Assembly: GCF_000003815.2 (NCBI RefSeq)
Contig: NC_049988.1
Coordinates: 3,635,971 to 3,699,970 of the forward strand
DNA: 64,000 nt
DNA from: Branchiostoma floridae
Lineage: Eukaryota > Chordata > Leptocardii > Amphioxiformes > Branchiostomatidae
Reading direction: 5' to 3'
The stretch's first letter is position 1. Every line of letters begins with the position of its first letter. The notes beneath the pieces were generated by a model. That model was not told where the DNA came from, ran no database searches, and worked only from the letters and a program-made list of their open reading frames with translations. This document shows positions 34,910 through 46,400 of the stretch, one piece after another. The position numbers and the translations under genes were made by a program.

Positions 34910-35071
34910 TACTGTAAATACAGAAATGTTCGCGGTTTTCGCGGTTACCACTTCACCGCAAACTTAAAACCACCGCGAACATTTTTCTATTATAGTATTA
35001 GACTGCAGAAAAGTCATTTTTCCTGCTACCAGAGAATTTTAAATCCCCGCGAACTTAAATGCATTACAGTA
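34910..35071 (-). mobile_element. Foldback MITE, family A copy 3
   Basis: TACTGTAAATACAGAAATGT at the left, CTTAAATGCATTACAGTA at the right, GTTCGCGGTTTTCGCGG inside. The next element (family B) begins at its last base. Confidence 0.75.
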
Positions 35072-35215
35072 TTCTCTAAGCAGAGGTTGGGTCGCGGAGT
35101 AGTCGTATCATGGTAGAAGTCGGAATTTGTACGGGGGGGGGGGGGGGCAAGTAAACTCCCGGTACTCCACAAGATCACAACTATCTCCGCGACCAAACCT
35201 CTACTTGGAGAATAG
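35071..35215. mobile_element. Small inverted-repeat element, family B copy 2, with poly-G core
   Basis: ATTCTCTAAGCAGAGGTTGG plus GTCGCGGAGTAG at the left is the near-complement of CTATCTCCGCGACC plus AAACCTCTACTTGGAGAATA at the right. Between the arms is a run of about 16 G (near 35136). Confidence 0.65.
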
Positions 35216-35219
35216 TAAA

Positions 35220-38200
35220 GCAGACCTTGGAACGAACCCTAAAAGTATGATATAATCTTAAAGGGGCCAAAGAACACACACAAAAAAACATCAAATAAGC
35301 CATGATGAGTTTAGTTTGAGCGTATTCCTTGATAAACAGCTTTACTTTTGTTTCCGGTAATTTCCCGACAGGGCCGGGGGAAATGTGACCGTAGAATAAG
35401 ACATTCTTGATTGTTCTTGGGTAGCTATATTCTCAAGTTCACAGCTACCCGCGCGCCGCAAAATATACTGTGTATTGAAATATAGTTTGCTCGTGTCATT
35501 CTTTTGTAGACTTTTTCGCAAGTTCGCAGGAATCCACAAATGTTCTTTCTCCAAATGTCTTCAATCTAAAATCGGTTGTAGTCGCCTCTTTTGTGTACTG
35601 CAAAATGCCTAATGAAAAGGTGGTCACGTTAAGCTATTCTTTCTTGCTTACTTGCTTGCTTAAGTCGAGTCCATCCGGCCTCGATATTCTTTCAGTCGGT
35701 TATTACTTTGCCGGACACTGGAAAGAAGACACTGAAACGATTTGAAACAGACACTAAGGATAGAACAAATGGCGCATTTTGTATTTGGGTCATATTTGGG
35801 TGTTACCAGGCCCCTAGGCTATTTTAGGAATAGGACATGTGACTTGACCATATTTGGTAGTTCATTTAAATGTGGTATCGACCAATAGCTGGTGAGATGA
35901 GCTATGAGTAATTGGTAGCGCCAAGTTTGAACTGCTCAAACACTGCCGATTCTCTGAGGTTTAATGATATACAGTAGACATGTTGTGTTACTTAGTAACT
36001 GTTTATACTGCTCGTAATTCCGTCTGTCAACAGTGTATCTACAATTTAACTGAGACAAAAGACTTGATTAGACTTACGTAGACTATCGTATAGACTTGGC
36101 TGGTATAGTACATGAAGCGTACAGCATAGATCACAGAATAAACAATTAATGATCAATACGCTCCATTCACTTAAGATTGCCCAGGCCTGCCTTGCCAGAT
36201 AACTCATTTAAATATGATTATTAGGTACTTGAATATTGAAATGAGCCAAGTGCGAGCACATAGCTTGTAAATATGCAGTAGTTTGAGTGATAATTGCCGC
36301 CCAGTGTCCCGCCTTCACTTTGCATCCCAATCAGGCGCTAATCTGTCCTGGTGAGGTAATTGCTCGCACTCAATTTCTAAAATCTGAGGAAGTGCAAAGG
36401 GAAGGACAAGACAGTCTTGTGTTTATGCATACAGAATACTGGTTCATGGCCACTAATGACTTCGGCAAAACAAGAAACAACACACATCTGTGAATCGCTG
36501 AATGGGAATACACGCGCTTTGACTAATCTTCAATCTATTTTCTAATCGTCATTTCTTTATTGATTCATTTTTCTTTAACCATAAATTTGACACTTAAATA
36601 TGACACTTTTGAGTTTGTCAATCACAGCAAACATGGAATCTCCTTGGTTCAATCCTAAATTACAGCAGGGCAGTCATTGTTGTATTTGCCACGGCGTATG
36701 TGTAGTCTGGTCCTTTGTCTCCGTCCGGGTGTGAACGACAGACAAAAATTACCTTCTTCACAACCAGGGAGAACTACAATCTAACCCATACAAAAGATGG
36801 GAAAAATCACAGTCTCATACTCAGATAGATGTTTGAAGTATTTGATATGCTTCTGAAAGTTTTAACAACTCCCGCTGCTCTGTAAACACGGGATTTATCA
36901 AAAATGTTATGCATCATACTTGAAGTGCTTCAGGTAAACTGCAAAAGGAAACAACACAACATAAACACATGAAATAGAAAACACCCTATATATTTCTATA
37001 TAAACTCCTTGCCCTAAATGACCAGACTTTTTTGCTCAATATAACCAACAGCTTGGGAAAGGGCATTTTACCAACACGGGCGTTTCTGATAAGGGAAGCA
37101 TAGGGTTTTAGCTATAAAAAGAAAAGAACATACGAGTTGAATTAGTGTGGCTATTTTCCTTTGTCGGCCTAGATCATATGTATGGTTGTCTGCCTGGACC
37201 AACCTCCAAATAACACGACTTTTGTACAATTGTCTTGGGGGAAATATAGAAGGAGGAGACCAGTGTCCCTTTTTTTACGCTTTTCTACAAATGTTTACAC
37301 ATCGAAGTATACTGTACATGCATTTTGGTTAATTTCAAATTCTCTTCATCATGGGCAATTTAACTCTGACAGCCCTAAGCAAACATTCTAATCAGTAATG
37401 ATAACAAACATGGCGACAGGCCAGAATCATTATGGCTGTAGATTGCATAGTATTCTCTAATGATTTGTTGTTCTCATGGTCAGTTTTATACACTATTTCA
37501 TGCAAACTATAGCAACCCGTGTTATGTTTTACTTCTCAAAGCACACAATTTGGCTCTCTGTTCTATTCTGGTGCGTTCGAAAAAATTGTTGGACCAAAAT
37601 CGCGTCATTTCATACCCCAGTTTGGCAGTATTGAGTCAAGGAGGTTGTAATGTATTGAGCAAGGAGGTTAATATCTGAGCTATATAACTTATCTCCTAGC
37701 AGATCTTGCGGTGGCATAAGATAGTATTAGTGAGGAGTTTCATTAGCCTCCACCTTCCTTCCCAAGCTAATGATGCTATCTTATGCCACGGCAAACTCCC
37801 TTCCTCGGCAAACCAAGCTCCTTGGGCAAAATCCCTTTCCCGGCGCAAGAAAACGTAGATAACGTTGAAAATCGCGAACCAACGCATCTACCCCCCCCCC
37901 CAATAAAAACCAACCCCGTTCGAAGACAGCAACATAGTCCAAGTCGGACTCGTTTTGAGCGTATTTATCTGAGTTTTTGGCGAATAGTACAGTCTCTTGA
38001 CCCCAGGGATTCGTAGCCGTGCTGCGGGGCCAAAATGCCCGGCCCAGTTGTACGGTTTTCTGGATGTGCATTTTGTAGAATCCATCTTCAATGTAATTGA
38101 AATAGAGAGACTTATTCTCTAAGACAGCCTAAAACTTTTGTCGTTCTATGAGCATAATAACAATCTTGCTACAATACAACTGATTATACCAACAAACTAG

Positions 38201-38980
38201 TCTACGCATAACAATAAATCTTGGTTCTTTTGTCAAGGCACAAGTGCAAATTACAGATAATTACTCCCCAATGAGATGCTAATTACACCTGTCAACTTGA
38301 GTGATGGCCAGATTTGCTAAAAACATGGCTTACAGGGTAGAAATTGATAATCCAAACTTCAAACCTTTGTAGAAAACGGTAGCAATGACTTAAAATGATT
38401 GAAAATGAAATTAAATCACTGGAAATGTCCTGTTCTACACTCAGATGTAGTTGAATATATTGTATATGGTCTTTGTTTTGAGTTATAAGGTGATTATAGA
38501 AAAAGGTACCCTAAAATTATATGCATAAATGTGAAAAAATCAATATTTTTCACAGAGCGGGAACATGTTTATCAATAAATCTCACTTGTTCTGAAAGGGA
38601 ACATATGTCAGTATGTACTGAAAAATTTTCATGTAATTTGCGCGTTGGGAATGGTTTTCTAGACTACATTTTGTTGGAAAACATTATACATCATAATAAA
38701 TTGTAATATCTCAAAATGCATAACATGTAACTTCATAAATGACTCATGTTTGCATTTCTATAGTTGTTTTTTTCCGTATACTCCAAATTTCAGGCATTTT
38801 CAAGCTTCTATGACGGAGTTATGACAATTTTCCTACAGGACTTTGAAAGTAGTGCTCATATGCCCTGGGCCATCTTAAGTCTACAGAGCGAGAGAGATCT
38901 AAATGTTTATAATGCCTAGCATTATTCTACCTGTATTGCCGCGCTAGGGTTATAAAGGTAAAGCACTAAAACAAAAAATT
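35220..38980. other. Long non-coding stretch
   Basis: No gene or clear transposon end is seen. 37700-37800 contains a loose inverted repeat (GGTGGCATAAGATAGTATTA against GATGCTATCTTATGCCACGG), possibly a decayed element. A run of C is at about 37890-37902. Confidence 0.4.
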
Positions 38981-39086
38981 GTCAGAGTGCATAGTTGATA
39001 ATTAGCTATCATTTGGATATCTCTTTTGGAGTGGGGGAGTGCCAACAAAGCTTGACACCGAATACATGTACAGAACCCAAGCGTAA

Positions 39087-39233
39087 TACTATAAATGCAG
39101 AAATGTTCGCGGTGGATTTATGTTCGCGGTTTTCGCGTTGGCCATTTCACCGCGAAATTAAAACCACCGCGAAACGTCCTTTTTCCCGCTACCGCGAAAT
39201 TAAATCCCCGCGAACTTAAATGCATTTACAGTA
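39087..39233 (-). mobile_element. Foldback MITE, family A copy 4
   Basis: This well-preserved copy runs from TACTATAAATGCAGAAATGT to CTTAAATGCATTTACAGTA. Inside are GTTCGCGGTTTTCGCG and CCGCGAAATTAAATCCCCGC, which give it very high local CpG density. Confidence 0.8.
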
Positions 39234-39584
39234 CGTTAAAACGTAATATCGTCCATTAAAGGTTATGTGTTCGGTGCCGTTTATCTGCCTGTGTGTCTGT
39301 TTGTAGCCTGCATAAATCGACAAGCAAGGTATGGATTCTAATTATTATTGAATGTGGTAGGGTCGTGAAAATAAAGGTCAAGTTCTAAAATGGTTCCGCC
39401 TATCGGTTTCCCACCGTACTGCAGTGAACTTTCGGTTTCCATATCTAGTGATCTGGCCATGCTATGGTCAAGACTCGCAAGTCTAAGATGAATTTTGTAG
39501 CTTTAGAAAAAATATGTACCGATGAACAAAAGGTGTGAAATGTCATATAAATATTATCTTAGTATGAAAATCTTATCTTATAAA

Positions 39585-39660
39585 TGAATAAATGAATGAA
39601 TGAATGTACTTTATTGCACGACATTTCTACATGGTACAATTGTAAGGCAATGGTGATAAG
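39585..39660 (-). repeat. (TGAA)n and possible retroelement 3' end
   Basis: AATGAATAAATGAATGAATG runs into TACTTTATTGCACGACATTT. A similar (TGAA)n next to a CTTTATTGTAC phrase is at 49037-49070. This is the look of antisense retroelement 3' tails. No coding part is attached. Confidence 0.35.
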
Positions 39661-40929
39661 TCAATCAATACAATGACTCGTCTAAGGTCTATAACTAGAT
39701 ACATGTATAGTATAGGAATGTGAACATAAATGGCGCATTGACATAGTGTAATATGCAAGTTAAACAAGTCGGTCTGTTACTGTACAATAGATTCTCTCTT
39801 TTTTAGAGCATTACATGTGTATTGGCCTAAATACGAAGATATGTAGTCTGGACATGACATAAGTTGATTGAAAGTACATGTGTTGGTAAAGGTGTGTTAG
39901 ATTTACATGTGATCATATCCATTAATTTTTGTCTATCTACGCTATATGTAGGGCATGTCATTAGAAATGATACTCATCTGCAACAGCCTCTGGTTGACTG
40001 CTATATTACGGTACCGACCTTTTTCTATTTCCAAGCAATGTGAACTGGTTCTTAATTTGGTTATGTTAACAGCAAAAGCTTTATTGCGAACTGACGAAAG
40101 GTATTTTTCAAGTTTGAAGTGACTTTTGATTTGGGAATAGGTTTTTAGTTTATTACAACTGCTTATTTCTTAGGAAATAAGGCTGTTGTAGCGTTTCCTC
40201 ATAAATTAGATGTGATGTACCCTGCCGGTTCGAATGATTTATGTTCAATACTTTTCACTTTAGTTTGCATCGTAATGCCTCAAATATAAAATTTCCATCA
40301 TTTACTACTATAGAATTGTAGTATCCTGTCATTAATTATGCAAATGAGGTATCTATTTGCATAATCAATATCCTTAAAAAATCTGTCCTTCTCAGTTACA
40401 TATGTGACAAGTGTCATGGAATGTAGGGATTTATAAAATTTCCCCATTACATTACTTACGCGAATTAGACATTGATTTACATAATAATTATCTTATGACG
40501 TGTGCTCCACTTAGACCTACAAAACCTAAAACAGCATGACGATCCGTCAAAACGTCCTTGATTTATTCTCCTCTAAACTTCGAAACAATTTCCGAAAAAA
40601 AAAAGTGCCAGGGGACCCAAACTTATAGCACTAACTCTCTGTCCCAAGAGCTACCCAACTTTAAGAAAAAATAAGACCGTGACATGTCCAAAATAGGAAA
40701 TATAAAAATGGTAGTTCCGCTGCAGTACCTTAGGAAGTAGATAGGGGATCCATTATCGACTTTGACCTTCGATTTCCTACCAAATACCATTAAAGATCCA
40801 TCCAAGACTTATCAAGTTATGCTGTTCACAGACACACACAGAGATATGTGTATAAGGGGTTCTAAATAGAGAGGGTGTCACCTGGCGACTAAACACGCCC
40901 AAATATAACCTTTTTGGCGAATGTAAATC

Positions 40930-41771
40930 AGTGGAAGCCAGTTAATTGCACCTCGGATAAACGCACACTTCTGGTAATTGCACGGAATCCCAAAATTCCA
41001 AACCGTCTCCTATTCACTCCATTGTTAGTGACTTCGCTTATCTGCACGACAAAAATCACCAACGCCGGATAATTGCACGAAAATTTGTCAAACATCGTCG
41101 ACAAATTGACTGAAAATGCGTGCTAAAAATCGTCAGACAAATAAGCCGATAACGGCCTTTGTGAAGTCGCTATACTGACAACATGTATGAAATTGTTATT
41201 GGGATCAAATGAAAGCGATATTGTGGGATCGGCACCAGGAAGAGACGCCCGCCCGCTAAAGGTTGTCAAAGCCGGCGTTACGACTTGGCAGACAACTTGC
41301 TATGACATACTCAATAACAAATGTTCTCTATCTGTCCATTGTCTAATTACGTAATTAGGGTCGCGGGAAAATACTTATGCAGTGGTTTTATGTTCTTGGC
41401 AGCCAGTTGGAAACAACACAGCGACTCAGGTCCTACAGACGGACATAACACTTGCCTTCGGCGGTGCAATGCTTTAGTTTCGTTATCAGGAAGCTACATA
41501 ACGTATACAGTAACTTACTTTTAGTTTCGATTTCAAGTGCATTGCAGTACGATGTTTCGTGAAAACATGTATATGACGTCCGGAGCACAACAGGTACAGC
41601 ACTACTGTGACACGTAAATAAACTGTGCGTTGTACTACCTCCCATACCACCTCTCGGCCACCTCCGACCGTGGTGATGCGGTCCAAATGACCAACTCCGC
41701 ATTATCGCACACGCCGGATAATTGAACGAAATTCGCTGGCAAATTCGGTGTGCAATTAAGCGGCTTCCACT
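40930..41771. mobile_element. Non-autonomous DNA transposon, possibly pogo/Tigger-like
   Basis: AGTGGAAGCCAGTTAATTGC at the left is the near-complement of GCAATTAAGCGGCTTCCACT at the right. Subterminal words GGATAATTGCACG and GGATAATTGAACG repeat inside both ends. About 840 bp, with no transposase frame. Assignment to pogo/Tigger is by the style of the ends only. Confidence 0.55.
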
Positions 41772-42236
41772 CTACATATGTATAGATTTTCAGAATTTAC
41801 CCAGAATTAGGCAAGCTTGACTTTTTACAGCGTTGAATTGTGTTTGCGAGGCTTCTCCCAAGATAGACTCACTGCATGCGTGCAAGACTGTGTTGTGAGC
41901 ATGGCTAGCAAATAAACCTCTTTTTCATATAAAGACTCTGAAATCCATCAGAAGCCGCGTCGCCAGGGTGTTTTTTTAACACCATTCTTGTGAAGGAAAG
42001 CTTTGCGCGCGGATCATGTACATACATGTCATGCAATCAAATCAACAATCAACAAGTTTGCAGTTAATTACTTTGCGTCTCAACCATGGCTATCGACTTT
42101 AAGTAGATTTCTTCCTACAATAAAATAGCTGTCACCGATTATCGGAAAATGCTATTTTGGCTACATAACATAGCCTCAGTGAGACAGACTCTGATATTGT
42201 AACATTATCCGAAGAACCAGGAGATCACGCGACACG

Positions 42237-42591
42237 CATGTGACCAATCAGCTGGTCAGTTCAAAGATCAACCACGCTGAGTCAGTTCCGAGTTGTGTTT
42301 TTATTGTCCAGAAAGGTTGTTACCAAGTTATTGTGTGTTTAATATCGTTTTATGTAACGCAATTTGGCAGCAAACTTTGTTGTTTGCTTGAGCCCACTCC
42401 TAAAGAGTTCTAGCAAACACCGGAGGCCCAGTTTGCTGTCACAAGCGGTGAAAAAATTTGGGTTTCTGCTTTGAAGTTGATGTTCCGGAAATTCTCGAAA
42501 CATATCTGATCAGAGTGGGAACTTGTACAACGTATTTCGTGGCTCGTGAGAGGGAATTTCTTGCAATTTTGTTGAGGCCAGCTTTATTGAG
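42237..42591 (+). promoter_or_regulatory. Promoter and probable 5' UTR exon of the acid sphingomyelinase gene
   Basis: An E-box-type CATGTGAC (42237-42244) overlaps a CCAAT box (42244-42248). The following 340 bp end in a strong donor, TTGAG|GTAAGT, after 42591. The next acceptor in the gene is just before the start codon (CTTCTAG|GCATGG at 43457/43458), so a spliced leader exon is expected. The E-box resembles sites used by MiT/TFE factors on lysosomal genes, but one half-match is weak evidence. Confidence 0.45.
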
Positions 42592-42958
42592 GTAAGTGTA
42601 TGCACGTTTAACTGGTATTTTGATTTAGATATAGTTTTACGTAACGTTTATAATCACTATAAAACACCCCCTCCCAAGTTTCTGTGCTAACATGTACACC
42701 AAGTAGTGAATAGTTTGTTGGTGTTATATATACTGCTTGTGTCTACAAGCATTACAACTATCTTTCAGTGGGAGAAATGATATTTTACTGTTTTTGTCCA
42801 TACCGTGACATTCAATTTTACAAAGAAGAAAAAACATGTGGATTTAATCAAATTCAGCCTTTTTTTTTTATTTCTGTGACAAAAGAGATCCAACCTACAA
42901 ATTATAGCCTTCTTGTCTGTATGGCTGTCAAATATACCCCTTTCTTGCCATATCTGGA

Positions 42959-43170
42959 TACTGTAAATGCATTTAAGTTCGCGGGGATTTAATTTCGCGG
43001 TAGCGGGAAAAATGACGTTTCGCGGTGGTTTTAATTTCGCGGTAGCACCATGCACTGTAGTCTCTAACTGCCATGGACAAATGTCCGCGGTGGTTTAAAG
43101 TTCACAGTGAAATGGCCACCGCAAAAACCACAAACATTAAACCACCGCGAAAATTTCTGCATTTACAGTA
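42959..43170 (+). mobile_element. Foldback MITE, family A copy 5
   Basis: TACTGTAAATGCATTTAAGT to TTTCTGCATTTACAGTA, with GGATTTAATTTCGCGGTAGC and TTTCGCGGTGGTTTTAATTT inside. It is in sphingomyelinase intron 1 (upstream of the start codon). Confidence 0.8.
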
Positions 43171-43233
43171 TTCCTCAAAATGAGAAAATGAATCTGATTC
43201 TGAACAATGTACCATGTGTGATTTTAAGTGCGT

Positions 43234-43286
43234 GACAGGTGCAGAGATCCAGCCTCATATCATGAGGTTGGATCTGTGCACCTGTC
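43234..43286. repeat. Near-perfect hairpin, 25-bp arms
   Basis: GACAGGTGCAGAGATCCAGC plus CTCAT pairs with ATGAGGTTGGATCTGTGCAC plus CTGTC around a 3-base centre, with two mismatches. It lies in sphingomyelinase intron 1, 64 bp after the foldback MITE. Confidence 0.85.
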
Positions 43287-43459
43287 ACCTGCACCTGTTA
43301 TGAGTCGTAAATAACAATCAACCTTAATGTGTAAAGCCTCCCATACCCAGCTGTATGCAAATTTCAAAAGATAGGCAAAGTCATCATCTCATCCATTCCA
43401 CCTTTATATTAACCCACTGAAGATGTAGATACTGTTCCCTGTTTCCCACACTTCTAGGC

Positions 43460-46400
43460 ATGGCGTATGTTCTGTTCTCGGCGGGATCTGCCCTTTTCTG
43501 TGCGTTCCTCCTTCTAGTTGCCTCTCCGCCAACCTCGCACTCCGACGTCCGCAATGACATGGAGAAACTGGATGCTCTCGGAAGGACCATCCAGGAAGCA
43601 AGGTAACACAGCTGTCTTTTTTAATTATTACTGATAGCTACCAGTATCAGGGTTCTAGCTTGTGCATTTTAGGGTGATGGGCCACTACACTAAAATTTGT
43701 TACCACTACGTTGCTAAAATAAGGGCCATTATGCTAATTTTAAACTAGTGTAGTGGAGCTTTGCTATTAGTTGCTTGTTCAACAATGTCTAATCAATGTC
43801 TGAGCAATGAAAAATGATGATATGCCATTCAAATCTGACCAAAAAATCCTTCAAATTACATGTGATGTAAACAGAGTGCCAACTTTTAACTCTACATTGT
43901 CAAAATCTCAATGTGGAGGGGCCAAGACCCCCTTCCACACCAATCTCCTGATTGGTCGCTTCACTACCATGCCATTCCCACAAGGCTTAAATGAAATTCT
44001 GGTATTTTAAGTAGGTACACTCTCTACATGTTGTATAATACAGCTTTGTACAATTTACTATAAACTCAGGGCTGTCTTCTGGACCTGTCCCTCCGTCCCA
44101 GGACAGAAATTTGCCTGTTGGGATGGGTGGAAAAAATCTGAACATCATAACATGAAATTTGATGAAAAGGCATTTCTGTAAGCTTGTAATGGCAGATCTA
44201 ACAATAAAGATTAACAACATGAGCCCCCAAACAATTCAAATATAAGAGTTTGACAGAAACAAACTTGGAGACAGCTGAGGTATATACTGACCATCATCAT
44301 CTTTTATTACAAGTTCTGTATATCTAACTTCTAAAGGCAATGCTTTGTTATACAGCTTTTGATACAAGCAAAGTGTTACCAAAACAACCTTTGTTTAGCA
44401 AATGCTTCATTTTGCATGGTTGTTCTTCTCTTTAGTGATCTAGTCTTAGCATGTATGATTTTGTTTGTTCTTATGATATGTTGTGGACAAACTTTAAAAA
44501 TATTTAGAAACTCAATTCTGATCAGGTAAAAATGTCTGCTTTGTGCATTATGCTTATAATTCTGTTTCATACTTGCTGGCATATACAAACTGAAGTACTT
44601 TCCCTGGCCATTTCTATGTTAAAGTTGTTCATCTTTGTTCCTCCCTCCCCAGACTGTCAGACCCAGAGTTAGAAGGCAGCTTGAAGTGCAGTCTGTGTGA
44701 GATGGGAATGGAGGTGGTGCAGGGTTTGTTTATCCAAAACAAGTCACAGGTGAGCTTCCATTCTATGATGCACACTCAATGACACACAATACGCCTCGTT
44801 CACACTCAAAAAGAACAACACAAACTTTGACCCAGTGTACCTTGATATACAGCCTCCAACTAGGGGCAAAATCGGAAATTTACATACTTAATAATCTATC
44901 CACGTTGCGTTCACATTTAGTGTGAACGGGTTCTTTATCCTGTGGTTTGCACACTCTGCTACTTCAAATAATAAACACGTTTGCATCCTGGGTACGAGTC
45001 CTTTAACTAGTTTAAGAGGGTGACGTAAAATTTGCGTCCCTGTGTGTCAGTGTATGTGGAAGCTTTAGTTGATAGCTTCAAGTGTCAAATCTCAAGGAAA
45101 GTAGGGGTGCCCAGGCCTGCTTGGCCGCAAACACAAGTCGCAGTGAGGCTGCATTGCACCACTAGCTACTTGTAAAAGCATCTTAATTCATCTCAGTTAA
45201 AGATGACAGCTTTACCATTACCTTATATCTTTTGGATTTTGTTTTTCACGTCAGGGGCAGGGACATTTCTTATACATTAATAGAATAGTTGTGAAATTAT
45301 CTTGATATATTTGCACCCGTGAGGTACACAGTTGTAATCATACAATTATCTGCTTGTGTGTGTTTCTCCACAGGATGAAATAGCCACAGTGGTCACCAAG
45401 CTGTGCATCTTGTTCCATGTAGAAGACAAGACAGTCTGTACCTACATTGTGCAATTGTTCAAGGTAAGGTTGCCTAGTCTGGACACATTCTTCTGTTCTG
45501 GACTTTCACTGTTGCTAATTAATAGTAGGGGATTTTTTTGGCAACCCCTCAGGGATGTAGCCGTTTCATCATACTGGGCTTGGTCAGAAATAGGCTTAAA
45601 TTTTGCTAAAATTCTACCAAAAGTACACAAAAGCAAGCCAATGCATTCTCTGGGAATAAATTTTGACTATGTCTCACAGGGCTGGTTTAGATGCATAGCT
45701 GACAATACTGGCATACAAAGGGGCTATATGCTAGTATACTGTACATTTAAGTTTGTGGGGATTTAATTTCGTGGTAGCGGGAAAAAGGACTTTTCACGGT
45801 GGTTTTAATTTCGCGGTAGCACCATGCGCTGTAGTCTCTTACTGCCATGGAAAAATGTGCGCAGTGTTTTTAAGTCCGCGGTGAAGCGGCCACCGCGAAA
45901 ACCACAAACATTAAACCACTGCGAAAGTTTCTGCATCTACAGTACATGTAATTCAGATTTTGTATGATCTTAATTATTGAACTAGGAGATGAAAATGGAA
46001 GCTTAGCTGCAACAACTTGGCTCTAAAGTTTAACAACAAAAACATTTCTTTCCTTTTTTTCTTGTAGCATGAGATCCTGACAGTGATTGACAAGCTTGCG
46101 CTCAGTCCAAAGGAAGCGTGTGGGCTGATTGTGCACGACTGTGGCAGCCCGTACGACCCAACAAGCTTCTGGAACATCACCCTACCCAACACCCCCAAAC
46201 CACCCGTCACCCCACCCAAGCCTCCTAAGGTAACTATGGTAACAGTAACTATGGTAACAGTAACTATGGTAACAGTAATAGTGGCAATATTGATGTCAGC
46301 ATGGCCTGAGATTTGCATTTTTTCTACCCCTGTAGCCAGGTGCTCCAGTGAGTCGAGTGCTGTTCTTGTCTGATGTCCATGTAGACCTACTGTACAAACC

